A DNA stretch of 64,000 nucleotides, taken from the NCBI RefSeq assembly GCF_021012795.1, contig NZ_VFYU01000020.1:1-64000 (forward strand), in the 5' to 3' direction. Position numbers and translations under genes: made by a program. Positions 17,194-26,097 of the stretch are shown here, piece after piece (the stretch's first letter is position 1; each line of letters opens with the position of its first letter). This DNA comes from Psychrobacter sp. I-STPA10. Its GTDB lineage: Bacteria > Pseudomonadota > Gammaproteobacteria > Pseudomonadales > Moraxellaceae. Under the pieces are notes generated by a model. That model saw nothing but the letters and a program-made list of their open reading frames with translations, was not told where the DNA came from and searched no databases.

Positions 17194-17766
17194 CTAAAAA
17201 GCACTGCCCTTATTGCCATGCTGATTGCTACCTATGGCAGGGGGCAGCGTTTTTTTGGCGCTTGTTGGGATACTTTTATCATCTTGACGCAATCTAACAT
17301 AAGCTTTTTTGTACCAAGGCAAGCGATTGTAAGCCGCTATCTGCTCAGCAATGGCTTGTTTTTGCTGACGTACATGTGTGTTTTGAATAATATAAACTTT
17401 GCTGCTTACTGACGCAGATTGCGCCCCTGTCTGGGAGTTTTGTACCAGTACCGATAAAGTATATTCACCTGGATTAAAACCAATGGTTGGAATGGTGGCA
17501 GTTAGCCCCTCAGCCACTGGCTTACCATTCATAGAAATCACCACTTTGTCAAAAGCACGTAAGTTAGGACGTACCTGCACGTTGACATCAATATTCTGTG
17601 CGGGCTTGTGATACGCGCTGTCTGTACTTGGAGAGACAAGCAACAACTGATAATTGGGCATGGGCGGTATTTGATTGGTGGCTAATGGCTGAGCAGCAAT
17701 TGCCTGCACACTGGTTGCACCCATCACACAGACAAAGCTTAATGCAGTGAAGACAGATTTATTCAT
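17194..17766 (-). CDS. Exported protein of unknown function, Ig-like core
   Basis: A 190-residue protein with a clear signal peptide (MNKSVF, hydrophobic core, then VQAIAAQ near residue 26). The middle (about 45-130) alternates strands typical of an Ig or fibronectin-like sandwich: NIDVNVQVRPNL, DKVVISMNGKPVAEG, PGEYTLSVLVQNSQTG, SVSSKVYII. The C-terminal 60 residues are basic and disordered-looking, with PWYKKAYVRLRQDD. It lies between the SIMPL gene and glnA, separated from glnA by a terminator. In Acinetobacter-type genomes similar small exported proteins occur near glnA, but I cannot name a function. Confidence 0.7.
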   Translation of the reverse strand: MNKSVFTALSFVCVMGATSVQAIAAQPLATNQIPPMPNYQLLLVSPSTDSAYHKPAQNIDVNVQVRPNLRAFDKVVISMNGKPVAEGLTATIPTIGFNPGEYTLSVLVQNSQTGAQSASVSSKVYIIQNTHVRQQKQAIAEQIAAYNRLPWYKKAYVRLRQDDKSIPTSAKKTLPPAIGSNQHGNKGSAF

Positions 17767-17829
17767 AGTTTAACCCTTTAAATATACAAGCGTCATATTC
17801 AGTATTTATTTTTGTATGATAGCATACTA

Positions 17830-17866
17830 AAAAACCCAACAACTTAATATAAGTTGTTGGGTTTTA
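17830..17866 (-). terminator. glnA terminator
   Basis: A 15-bp perfect stem AAAACCCAACAACTT / AAGTTGTTGGGTTTT with a T-run on the minus strand, about 105 bp past the glnA stop. Confidence 0.92.
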
Positions 17867-17971
17867 TGATTACTCAAATATTGTACTAGCAAACAATTAA
17901 CAGATTACTAATATATTTATAGTAGCTACATTTAGTAGCTACATTTATAGTATCCATTCACAGCGATAGTA

Positions 17972-19381
17972 CTAGCAGCTATAGTACATATCAAACTCAA
18001 TGGGGTGTACTGTCACATTTAAACGCTGTACTTCTTCTTCTTTCAGGGCAATGTAACCTTCGAGCATGTCTTTGGTAAATACATCGCCTTTTAATAAAAA
18101 GTCGTGATCGTCTTTTAGTGCTTGTAGAGCCACTTCTAAGTTTTCAGCAACGGTTGGGATTTGTGCTTCTTCTTCTGGTGGCAAATCGTATAGGTTTTTA
18201 TCGGCTGCATCACCAGGATGGGTTTTGTTTTGGATACCATCAAGACCTGCCATCAATAGTGCCGCAAAAGCAAGATATGGGTTGGCAGTTGGATCAGGGA
18301 AGCGAGCTTCTACACGTACTGCTTTTGGGCTAGTCACATAAGGAATACGGATAGATGCTGAGCGGTTACGTGCTGAATATGCCAGTTTAATCGGAGCTTC
18401 ATAATGTGGCACAAGACGCTTATAGCTGTTAGTCGATGGGTTTACAATGGCATTGAGTGCACGCGCATGTTTGATAATACCACCGATAAAGTATAACGCT
18501 GTTTCAGACAAACCTGCATATTCATCACCTGCAAAGGTATTTTGTCCATCTTTTGAGATTGACATGTGGACATGCATACCAGAACCATTATCACCAACGA
18601 TTGGTTTTGGCATAAAGGTCGCTGTTTTACCAAATTGATGCGCCACATTATGTACCACATATTTTAGTTGCTGCACTTCATCAGCTTTGCGTACCATGGT
18701 ATTAAATGACACACCAATTTCTGACTGACAAGAAGCCACTTCATGATGATGTACTTCAACACGGTCTGCACCCATGATGTCTTCTAAACGCTCACACATC
18801 ACTGAGCGCAAATCTTGTGAGCTGTCGATTGGCGGTACAGGGAAATAACCGCCTTTGACACGAGGACGGTGCGCCATGTTACCCCACTCATACTCTTCAT
18901 TAGTCGACCAAGCGGCTTCTTCTGCGGTAATTTTTGAGCTAGAGCCAGTCATGTCTATTGACCATTTTACATCATCAAAGACAAAAAACTCAGGCTCAGG
19001 ACCAAAGTAAGCAGTATCACCAATACCTGTTGATTTTAGGTACTCTTCTGCACGACGAGCGATTGAGCGAGGGTCACGCTCATAACCTTGCATGGTAGAA
19101 GGTTCGATGATATCGCAAGTCACCACCACTGTGGTCGCATCAAAGAATGGGTCGATAAAAGCCGTCTCTGGGTCTGGACGCAAAATCATATCTGAGGCTT
19201 CGATACCTTTCCAGCCTGCAATTGATGAGCCATCAAACATTTTGCCATCTTCTAATACATCTTCATCAACTGTTGATGCAGGATAGCTAATATGTTGCTC
19301 TTTACCACGAGTATCGGTAAAGCGAAAATCGACCCATTTGGCATCTGACTCTTTGATTAAGTCTAATAATTTATTTGACAT
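17972..19381 (-). CDS. glnA: Glutamine synthetase, type I
   Basis: ATP-dependent synthesis of glutamine from glutamate and ammonia; a cytoplasmic dodecamer. At 469 residues it is full length. Visible signatures are DGSSIAGW (50-57), the metal-ligand region [10 protein letters not shown] (127-136), [16 protein letters not shown] and RIPYV. The adenylylation tyrosine is Y398 in [10 protein letters not shown], matching Tyr397 of E. coli; GlnE, which would modify it, is encoded at 55550-58591. The ATG at 19381 is chosen because GGAG lies 5 bp upstream; an in-frame GTG at 19387 would overlap that site. Upstream DNA carries NtrC-like motifs. Confidence 0.98.
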   Translation of the reverse strand: MSNKLLDLIKESDAKWVDFRFTDTRGKEQHISYPASTVDEDVLEDGKMFDGSSIAGWKGIEASDMILRPDPETAFIDPFFDATTVVVTCDIIEPSTMQGYERDPRSIARRAEEYLKSTGIGDTAYFGPEPEFFVFDDVKWSIDMTGSSSKITAEEAAWSTNEEYEWGNMAHRPRVKGGYFPVPPIDSSQDLRSVMCERLEDIMGADRVEVHHHEVASCQSEIGVSFNTMVRKADEVQQLKYVVHNVAHQFGKTATFMPKPIVGDNGSGMHVHMSISKDGQNTFAGDEYAGLSETALYFIGGIIKHARALNAIVNPSTNSYKRLVPHYEAPIKLAYSARNRSASIRIPYVTSPKAVRVEARFPDPTANPYLAFAALLMAGLDGIQNKTHPGDAADKNLYDLPPEEEAQIPTVAENLEVALQALKDDHDFLLKGDVFTKDMLEGYIALKEEEVQRLNVTVHPIEFDMYYSC

Positions 19382-19936
19382 AAACACTCCATGGTTTTAT
19401 TGAAAAAAATTGATTGAATTAAAATGAACAATAAGAACACTGCTGATTATAACAATATTCACCCTCAATTCTTATGCACAACAATATCAAGATTCATGAT
19501 CATAGTTACAACTAAAATATAGTTAAAATAAACTACTAAGTTAGTTAAATTAATTTTAAAAACTTGCTATACATAAAAGTTGCTATTAAGTATAGGGGAA
19601 GCCCAACAAAAAGCCTAGTCATAATTGTGCATTGTTAAAAATTGTATCGTCTTATCTTCTGTTATCTGCTGGCATTTTAATAACATCAGACCAAACCCTT
19701 AATATAAACATAATAGTGCAACCACCATGCCAATATCAGTTGAATATATTTATCAAAATCTGTGTATTTGCCCAAACCAAGGCTTACATAAGGCAGTTTG
19801 ATGGGGTTATTTGATTTGTATGGGTATCCTTATGCCTATCCTTGGCTAATGAGTACCATCAATAATTCACAAAAATAGTGCATATACATTATCATAAGAT
19901 TCTTTTTTGTGCATACTATAAATAATATGCTTAAAA

Positions 19937-19953
19937 TGCACCATTGTTGTGCA
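19937..19953. promoter_or_regulatory. NtrC-like 17-bp binding site
   Basis: TGCACCATTGTTGTGCA matches the TGCAC-N7-GTGCA form of the enteric NtrC site, including the CC/A inner bases on one side. It is about 560 bp from the glnA start but only 40 bp upstream of the trpG -35. NtrC can act from such distances in known systems, but no sigma-54 promoter was recognised here. Which gene it regulates is open. Confidence 0.5.
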
Positions 19954-19992
19954 TAAAAAACTAAGCTGATACATACAATATCATCGTTTATT

Positions 19993-20020
19993 TTGCTTAA
20001 TCAGTCACATTGCTTATAAT
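19993..20020 (+). promoter_or_regulatory. Sigma-70 promoter of trpG
   Basis: TTGCTT (19993-19998), a 16-bp spacer and a perfect TATAAT (20015-20020). The expected start is near 20027, giving a leader of about 24 nt before the trpG ATG. There is no room for a leader peptide or attenuator. Confidence 0.72.
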
Positions 20021-20050
20021 GCACCATTTAATTTGGGGTGATGTGGGCAA

Positions 20051-20698
20051 ATGATGCTTTTTATCGATAACTTCGATAGTTTTACCTATAATATTGTGCA
20101 GTATTTTGAGCAGTTACAGCAACAGGTCACTGTTGTTCATAATGATGCCATTACCATCGCACAAATTGAGCGACTAAATCCCGATGCCATCGTTATCGGT
20201 CCTGGCCCTTGTACACCCAATGAGGCAGGGATATCGCTACAAATTATTGAATATTTTGCAGGAAAGCTACCTATTTTGGGTATTTGCTTAGGTCATCAGG
20301 CCATTGCTCAAGCATTTGGGGCTTCTATTATCAAAGCGCAACAAGTGATGCACGGACGGACATCAAAGATATACCATCAGCAGCAAGGGTTATTTTTAGG
20401 GCTACCCTCTCCTTTGAATGCCACCCGTTATCATTCACTACTGATTGACAAAAATACATTACCTGCTACGCTTGCAATGACAGCATGGACACAAGATGTC
20501 ATAGAAGATAACTTAGATAATATAGGTCAACCACATGAGATTATGGCAATTAGTCATCGCAGCTTAAATATTCATGGGGTACAATTTCACCCTGAATCCA
20601 TATTGAGTCAATCAGGATTTGCCATATTAAATAACTTTTTGACCTTAAGTGGCATCAATCAACTAAAGACGCAATCACAATTACCGACGTTACAATAA
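20051..20698 (+). CDS. trpG: Anthranilate / aminodeoxychorismate synthase glutamine amidotransferase
   Basis: A class I glutamine amidotransferase that supplies ammonia to TrpE (and often to PabB) from chorismate. The catalytic triad is visible: C79 in GICLGHQ, H179 and E181 in FHPES. The N-terminal [10 protein letters not shown] and the oxyanion [11 protein letters not shown] are typical. At 215 residues it is normal apart from a short insertion near 145-160. It heads the trpG-trpD-trpC order known in Acinetobacter, where TrpG also serves folate synthesis. trpE is not in the window. Two adjacent ATGs (20051, 20054) are possible starts; GGGGTGA lies upstream. Confidence 0.94.
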   Translation: MMLFIDNFDSFTYNIVQYFEQLQQQVTVVHNDAITIAQIERLNPDAIVIGPGPCTPNEAGISLQIIEYFAGKLPILGICLGHQAIAQAFGASIIKAQQVMHGRTSKIYHQQQGLFLGLPSPLNATRYHSLLIDKNTLPATLAMTAWTQDVIEDNLDNIGQPHEIMAISHRSLNIHGVQFHPESILSQSGFAILNNFLTLSGINQLKTQSQLPTLQ

Positions 20699-20749
20699 AG
20701 CCATTAGTGCCATTAGTAATGACATTAACTGAACACCAAACTAAGAACT

Positions 20750-20789
20750 AAGAGGGAGCTAAAGTTAAAGTTTTACCCCCCTCTTTATT
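20750..20789 (+). terminator. Weak hairpin between trpG and trpD
   Basis: AAGAGGG pairs with CCCTCTT across about 22 nt, followed only by a short T/A tail. It could be a weak terminator or a processing site, making trpG partly independent of trpD-trpC. Confidence 0.4.
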
Positions 20790-20843
20790 AACACTTAACA
20801 CCCAACATTTGCTAATAAACAAAGCATATAAAAGAGATTTTTT

Positions 20844-21950
20844 ATGACGACTAATAATACAACCGAGACAATCGAAAATCAGATGAATGATGAGCAAATT
20901 CACAACGTCCTGACAACCGCATTAAATCGTATGCTGCAACGCATTGACTTGACCCAAGATGAAATGCAAGATGTGATGAACATCATCATGCAAGGACAAT
21001 GTAACGATGCGATGATGGGTGCATTACTGGTTGCCCTACGTATGAAAGGCGAGTCTATCGAAGAAATTACTGCTGCTGCCAGCGTGATGCGCCAACTTGC
21101 TAATACCATCGAGCCGCAAGGGTGTGACTATTTGGTAGATATCGTGGGGACAGGGGGTGATGACGCCAATTTATTTAATGTCTCCACGGCTTCTGCCTTA
21201 GTGGCAGCAGCAGCAGGGGCGCAAGTCGCCAAACATGGCAACCGTGGTGTCTCTTCTAACTCTGGCAGCTCAGACTTATTACAGCAAGCAGGGCTAGATT
21301 TATCAATAACACCAGAGCAAGCCAAACAATGCATTGAGCAGCAAGGAATTGGCTTTTTGTTTGCCCCCAATCATCACAAAGCAATGAAATATGCCGTCCC
21401 TGTACGCCGTACGCTAAAAGTACGTACAATTTTTAATATCTTAGGACCTTTGACCAACCCTGCGGGTGTGCCAAACTTAGTGATTGGTGTGTTTACCCCT
21501 GAGTTGTGCGAGCCGATAGCGCATGTGATGAAAAACCTAGGTGCCAAACATGTGATGGTTGTGGGTGCTAAAGATGGACTTGATGAGATTAGCTTGGCAA
21601 CTCATACTAAAGTTGCTGAGCTAAAAGATGGTGAGGTCAGTATTTATGACTTGCTACCCGAAGATGCGGGCATCGACTCACAAACACTGGTTGGGCTATC
21701 GGTTGACTCGGCTGAACAAAGCTTGACTCTGATTAAAGACGCTTTATCTGGTGAGCCAACCCAACGTCAAGCGGTGCTCAAAGCCCGTGATATGATTGCG
21801 CTTAATGCGGGTGCAGCTATCTATGTGGCAGGGCTAGCCAGCAACTTCCCTAACGGTGTTAGTCAAGCACAAACCATTATCCAAAATGGCTCGGCATTAA
21901 ACAAACTAAACGAATTGGCAAAATTTACCCAAAAACTTGCCAATGCTTAA
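20844..21950 (+). CDS. trpD: Anthranilate phosphoribosyltransferase
   Basis: Transfers phosphoribose from PRPP to anthranilate, the second step of tryptophan synthesis. The PRPP-binding GTGGD is at 102-106, followed by NVSTASA, HGNR at 131-134 and the family block FNILGPLTNPA. At 368 residues it is slightly longer than usual (about 340-350) because of a Thr/Asn-rich N-terminal extension of about 18 residues. The gap to trpG is 145 bp and to trpC 137 bp, so it is a loose cluster rather than a tight operon. Confidence 0.97.
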   Translation: MTTNNTTETIENQMNDEQIHNVLTTALNRMLQRIDLTQDEMQDVMNIIMQGQCNDAMMGALLVALRMKGESIEEITAAASVMRQLANTIEPQGCDYLVDIVGTGGDDANLFNVSTASALVAAAAGAQVAKHGNRGVSSNSGSSDLLQQAGLDLSITPEQAKQCIEQQGIGFLFAPNHHKAMKYAVPVRRTLKVRTIFNILGPLTNPAGVPNLVIGVFTPELCEPIAHVMKNLGAKHVMVVGAKDGLDEISLATHTKVAELKDGEVSIYDLLPEDAGIDSQTLVGLSVDSAEQSLTLIKDALSGEPTQRQAVLKARDMIALNAGAAIYVAGLASNFPNGVSQAQTIIQNGSALNKLNELAKFTQKLANA

Positions 21951-22087
21951 CCAACTTTAGTCTGAGTAACATTGGCTAGTAATGCTAGAGTTGTTAAAAG
22001 CAGGCTACTTTTTTGAAACGCTGCCATGTTATGCTTTATGGTGTAAAATTTATTTTATCAGCAAATCCCTAAATTGAGTCCCTAATT

Positions 22088-22948
22088 ATGAGCAATCCTG
22101 CCATACCTTCTATATTAAAGCGTATCGTCGCGACCAAACAGCAAGAAGTCAGTGATGCCAAAGCGCAGCATTCACTTGCTTCACTACAAGCAAAAGCTGA
22201 GCAGACAGATACCAAACAAAAAATTGCAACATCTCGGCACAGCTTTGCTGGTGCACTACAGCAAAAACAGGCACAACAGCAGATTGGTATCATCGCTGAG
22301 ATTAAAAAAGCCTCTCCATCTAAAGGCATCATCAATCATAACTTTGAGCCTGAGCTTTTTGCACAGCAATATGAGCAAGCAGGGGCGGCATGTCTATCCG
22401 TATTAACCGATGTAGAGTATTTTCAAGGTAGCAATGACTATCTACGTCAAGCCAAAGCCGCTTGTCACTTACCCGTACTACGCAAAGATTTTATGATAGA
22501 TGAATATCAGATATATCAATCCTATTTATTGGGTGCAGATTGTATTTTGTTGATTATGGCATGTCTAGATGACGAGCAAGTACAGAAGCTACACGAAATC
22601 GCCTGCCAACTTGGTATGGACGTACTTATTGAGATTCATAGCCAACAAGAGCTTGAGCGCGCCTTAAAACTGCCACAAAGTGAACATAATATTTATGGTA
22701 TTAATAATCGTGATTTAAATACCTTCAACACCGATTTAAATACCAGTCTTACTTTGGCAAATCAACTACAAACGGCTTTACAGCACCCTCTTATCGTCAG
22801 TGAAAGTGGTATTCATACCCCCGCTGACATTAAGCTGATGACAGACGCCAATATCAGCAGTTTTTTGATTGGTGAACAGTTTATGAAAACATCACACCCT
22901 GGCAAACAGTTACAAACCCTACTTGATAGCGTCGCTACAAGCCAGTAA
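22088..22948 (+). CDS. trpC: Indole-3-glycerol-phosphate synthase
   Basis: Closes the indole ring from CdRP in tryptophan synthesis; a TIM barrel. Catalytic-lysine segments are clear: EIKKASPSKG and LRKDFMIDEYQ. GINNRDLNTF and VSESGI follow at the usual places. It is 286 residues and monofunctional (not fused to TrpF). The segment after the first helix is Gln-rich (LQQKQAQQQ). The Smr gene begins 38 bp downstream, so the two are probably cotranscribed. Confidence 0.97.
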   Translation: MSNPAIPSILKRIVATKQQEVSDAKAQHSLASLQAKAEQTDTKQKIATSRHSFAGALQQKQAQQQIGIIAEIKKASPSKGIINHNFEPELFAQQYEQAGAACLSVLTDVEYFQGSNDYLRQAKAACHLPVLRKDFMIDEYQIYQSYLLGADCILLIMACLDDEQVQKLHEIACQLGMDVLIEIHSQQELERALKLPQSEHNIYGINNRDLNTFNTDLNTSLTLANQLQTALQHPLIVSESGIHTPADIKLMTDANISSFLIGEQFMKTSHPGKQLQTLLDSVATSQ

Positions 22949-22986
22949 AGTAAACACTGTTTTTTTAATTATTAAAGTTTATTATT

Positions 22987-23712
22987 ATGTCAAATTCATT
23001 ATTTTCTAAAGAAATGCAAGAGCAGCTCAAAGAGCTAAAAGGTCAACTCAGTCGTGGACGTGATGACGCACCGACTGACGCTGAAAATCGCAAACCCACT
23101 GAACCTGTTGCCCTACCTACCAAAAAACAAGTAGAAAAGACAGTCAAACGCTTAGACAGTGAACATGTCGATGATGATAAAGTGTTGTTTATGCAAGCGA
23201 TGGCTGGCGTGACCCCCATCGAAGATAAAAATACCGTCTCACCAGTCAAAAAACCCACCACCTCTAAGCCTGATGCCACTATCTTATCCAAACGTGCCGC
23301 AGCACAAGGTAGTGATGAAGATGCGCTTGGCTCAGGACTATCCGACATGCAAGCATTGCTTAACCCTGTTAGCGGTGAAGCATTTTTGGCATATAAAGTT
23401 GCCACACTGCAAAACAAAGTATTTAGTCAGCTCAAACAAGGCAAACTACGCTGGTATGATGCGGTTGATATTCATGGCTGCACCATCGATGAAGCCCGTG
23501 CTGCCATGACGCAGCTACTCACGCAAGCGAAAAAAAATGGCGAAACTGTGGTAAAAATTGTACATGGCAAAGGTGCTGATGCAGTATTAAAAACTTGCGT
23601 AAATGGCTGGCTACAGCAAATCCCTGAGGTATTGGCTTTTTGCTCAGCACCAGCAAAAGATGGCGGCACAGGTGCGGTATTGGTATTATTAAAAAAATCC
23701 AATAAGAGTTAA
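22987..23712 (+). CDS. Smr-domain protein
   Basis: A 241-residue protein with a C-terminal Smr (small MutS-related) domain, a family associated with nicking or RNA cleavage. The Smr signatures are VDIHGCTIDEAR (the DxHG motif) at about 157-168, VVKIVHGKGADAVLK and the GGTGAVLVLL end. The N-terminal 140 residues are charged and disordered-looking, as in YdaL/SmrA-type proteins. It follows trpC closely, and a hairpin terminator lies downstream. Whether it acts on DNA or RNA is not known for this subgroup. Confidence 0.87.
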   Translation: MSNSLFSKEMQEQLKELKGQLSRGRDDAPTDAENRKPTEPVALPTKKQVEKTVKRLDSEHVDDDKVLFMQAMAGVTPIEDKNTVSPVKKPTTSKPDATILSKRAAAQGSDEDALGSGLSDMQALLNPVSGEAFLAYKVATLQNKVFSQLKQGKLRWYDAVDIHGCTIDEARAAMTQLLTQAKKNGETVVKIVHGKGADAVLKTCVNGWLQQIPEVLAFCSAPAKDGGTGAVLVLLKKSNKS

Positions 23713-23769
23713 TTGTTAAGTATATTTTGTTCTCACTGATGTCAGTGATATAACAAACCATTAACCATT

Positions 23770-23800
23770 AAAGAGGCGACTTTAAATAAGCCGCCTCTTT
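23770..23800 (+). terminator. Hairpin after the Smr gene
   Basis: A 9-bp perfect stem AAAGAGGCG / CGCCTCTTT with a 13-nt loop. The downstream T-tract is weak (gcgtttg). Confidence 0.6.
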
Positions 23801-23806
23801 GCGTTT

Positions 23807-23842
23807 GCAATAGCAATAGCAATAGCAATAGCAATAGCAATA
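23807..23842. repeat. (GCAATA)6 hexanucleotide tandem repeat
   Basis: Six perfect, uninterrupted copies of GCAATA between the convergent Smr and MscS genes, directly after the hairpin. It is outside any ORF, so changes in copy number would not alter a protein. Confidence 0.97.
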
Positions 23843-23921
23843 TTTTTTAAAAAAGATATACACAGCAACAACACAAACATACGCTACCATCACTCACTGC
23901 TATCCTAGTATTATCCTACTC

Positions 23922-25697
23922 TCACTGATGGTGCATCATATCTGGCAACCCCTTATCTTGTTTCGGTTGTTGCATCTGCTTAATATCTGCATCTAGCACC
24001 ATCTGCTGGGTCGGTAGTGCATGCTCTACTTCGTATTCTTCTACTTTTGCCAACATATCAAACAATAGCTGATTTTGCTTACCATAAAACTCAATAACGC
24101 CACTTGCATCGACATAAGCACGCATTTCAACCACATAGCAATCTTGACGCAGCTCTGCCATACGCACCTGATTCCACTCAGCATTGGTCAGCTCATGATG
24201 ATCAAGATAGTCATTTAACTCTGTGATCATACGCTGTAATGTGGCTGTGCTGGCATTGCGCTTGATATATAACTGATGCATAAACAAAAACATATCTCTT
24301 GGCGCAAAGTTCTCAATACGCAATGAAGAAAAATCACCATTAGGCACAGTAACAATAGTACGACTTGGAGTACGAATACGAGTAGAACGAATACCAATAT
24401 CGATGACAGTGCCTTCTTGATCACCAAACTTACAATAATCTCCCACACGTACTGGCTGATCAGCCACCACCACCACACTACCCACTAGGTTTTCGATCAT
24501 TTTTTGTGCACCCAGTGCCAGTGCCAAACCACCAACACCCAGAGCTGCAATACCTGTGGTCAAATCAAAACCCAAATTACCAAAGATAAAAATCATGGCA
24601 AAAATAAGCAAGATTGCCTTCGCCAATTTGCGTAGTAAACTTAAAATTGACACACGCTCAGTGTGATTACGCCGATAACTCAACCGCTCCGCTCGATTAA
24701 ATACCGCATCAATCACTCGCAGCAGCAACCATGTCAGTGCAAACCAAGCTACAATATCTTTAATACGACTCACGGGCTCACGTACAGTCACCGAAACGCC
24801 AGCATAAACCATAACCTCGGTCAACACGACTGAGGTTATCACCAATGCCATAGGCAACACCACCTTCGCATCCACAGGCAAAGCCTTACCGCGAACGTGT
24901 GGATAAACCAGTTTCAGTAATAAATATAAAACCCCCACTAATAAATAAGCAATAAAACAACAGGTCATTGCCAATAATAATACTGCAACAATATCAGCCA
25001 AATTATAACCATAGAACTTTTTATCATCCAAAGCCTGTAAGGTATATCTATCTACCAATGTTGGTTGTACTTCAAATTGTGCTTGTCTAATGGCTTGAAT
25101 CGTTGCAGCAGATAATTGCCAATACTTATTACCATGTACCGCTGTCTTACGCTCTAAAATCAAATCTATGCTGTTTTGATCACGGCTTACTGTACCAACT
25201 TTTTCTTGATTAGGTGGCAGTTGATCAGCAAGATTACCCGCAGGATTACCACTAATTTGTAAATCTGTTTGCAATCGTCCACCTGTATCTAATGCCAGCT
25301 TCACCAAACGCACCGTTTCATTGGCATTATCACTTGGGCTGAGGCTTAGATAATTGGCTGCCAATGTGGTGTTATTTTGTGACAACGCATTGATAAATCC
25401 CTGTACACTACTACGTGGAGTCTGCCGCCCAAACGGGTCTATCATTTGTTTTTGATCATCAACTGCTGCATTCACCACAGGATCAATATTGGCATCAATG
25501 CTGCCCACACCCAATACTGCTGCTGAAGCGCATCCTGTGACAGCAAACAACACACTGATACTAACGAACCACATACGCACAGTCATAAGCAGCCCCATAT
25601 TGACTAAACAACGATTGACTGAACGGCTGACTAAAAGCAGCTTAGCGTCTTTATGACCGTGTTGATGGTGATTTCTATTCAAAAAAGAAAACTTCAT
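23922..25697 (-). CDS. MscS-family mechanosensitive channel
   Basis: A 591-residue inner-membrane channel that releases osmolytes on hypo-osmotic shock. The pore and beta-domain core is unmistakable: GIAALGVGGLALALGAQ (TM3), then ENLVGSVVVVADQPVRVGD and GTVIDIGIRSTRIRT. The N-terminus is unusually elaborate: a His-containing start (HHQHGHKD), a hydrophobic signal or anchor helix ending at VTGCASAAV, an exported domain of about 180 residues, then four predicted helices before the pore helix. The mid-length plan resembles YbdG/YnaI-type or larger MscS homologues. The gene is monocistronic. Confidence 0.93.
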   Translation of the reverse strand: MKFSFLNRNHHQHGHKDAKLLLVSRSVNRCLVNMGLLMTVRMWFVSISVLFAVTGCASAAVLGVGSIDANIDPVVNAAVDDQKQMIDPFGRQTPRSSVQGFINALSQNNTTLAANYLSLSPSDNANETVRLVKLALDTGGRLQTDLQISGNPAGNLADQLPPNQEKVGTVSRDQNSIDLILERKTAVHGNKYWQLSAATIQAIRQAQFEVQPTLVDRYTLQALDDKKFYGYNLADIVAVLLLAMTCCFIAYLLVGVLYLLLKLVYPHVRGKALPVDAKVVLPMALVITSVVLTEVMVYAGVSVTVREPVSRIKDIVAWFALTWLLLRVIDAVFNRAERLSYRRNHTERVSILSLLRKLAKAILLIFAMIFIFGNLGFDLTTGIAALGVGGLALALGAQKMIENLVGSVVVVADQPVRVGDYCKFGDQEGTVIDIGIRSTRIRTPSRTIVTVPNGDFSSLRIENFAPRDMFLFMHQLYIKRNASTATLQRMITELNDYLDHHELTNAEWNQVRMAELRQDCYVVEMRAYVDASGVIEFYGKQNQLLFDMLAKVEEYEVEHALPTQQMVLDADIKQMQQPKQDKGLPDMMHHQ

Positions 25698-26097
25698 AGC
25701 AACTCACGAATGATAAATCACAAAATGATTTAAATGACTGATAATATAGAAAAAAATTTTAAGCTGATAATTATAAATATAAAGTTAAACATCTAAATCG
25801 TCCTATCTTACCAAGATTTATTGACATTGCACCCCTTAACTTAACTCAACAATAAACAACATAATAAGACATAATAAAAAGCAACGTTTGCTAAGGATTT
25901 AGGTAATAATTAACCTTTATCCATCTGCCATAAAGTCATATTAAAAATATAAAAACACAAAGGTGAATCATATTCATCATAAGATGAAAATTTTATGTCA
26001 AATTGGCATTTATAAAAGATGCTTATTTTACGATAATGTTACCCAAGTTTTGTGAAAGATTGTCTTTTGCTACGTTTTACTATCATCAGGATATTTT
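25698..26097. other. 400-bp divergent intergenic region (mscS / receptor)
   Basis: AT-rich, with no gene. I looked for a cobalamin riboswitch before the BtuB-like receptor and saw no B12-box-like element. A 13-bp dyad TGAATCATATTCA (25964-25976) is the only notable site. It is weakly Fur/Zur-like, and I would not assign it. Confidence 0.5.

Larger units (their letters stand above)
19388..20050. other. 663-bp divergent intergenic region (glnA / trpG)
   Basis: AT-rich, with no credible gene. It carries eight TGCAC/GTGCA pentamers (19475, 19627, 19716, 19878, 19909, 19937, 19949, 20020), where less than one or two would be expected in AT-rich DNA of this length. One pair forms an NtrC-type dyad. 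A TATAAT on the minus strand at 19446-19451 could serve glnA. I did not find a sigma-54 -24/-12 element. Confidence 0.6.

Noticed and set aside
23043-23417. Antisense frame inside the Smr gene (124 codons)
   Set aside because: Shadow of the sense gene; no ribosome-binding site, and the sense protein has clear Smr motifs.
25698-26097. Possible cobalamin riboswitch or Fur box before the BtuB-like receptor
   Set aside because: No B12-box-like or conserved riboswitch segments were seen. The TGAATCATATTCA dyad (25964-25976) is too short and too unlike Fur to claim.
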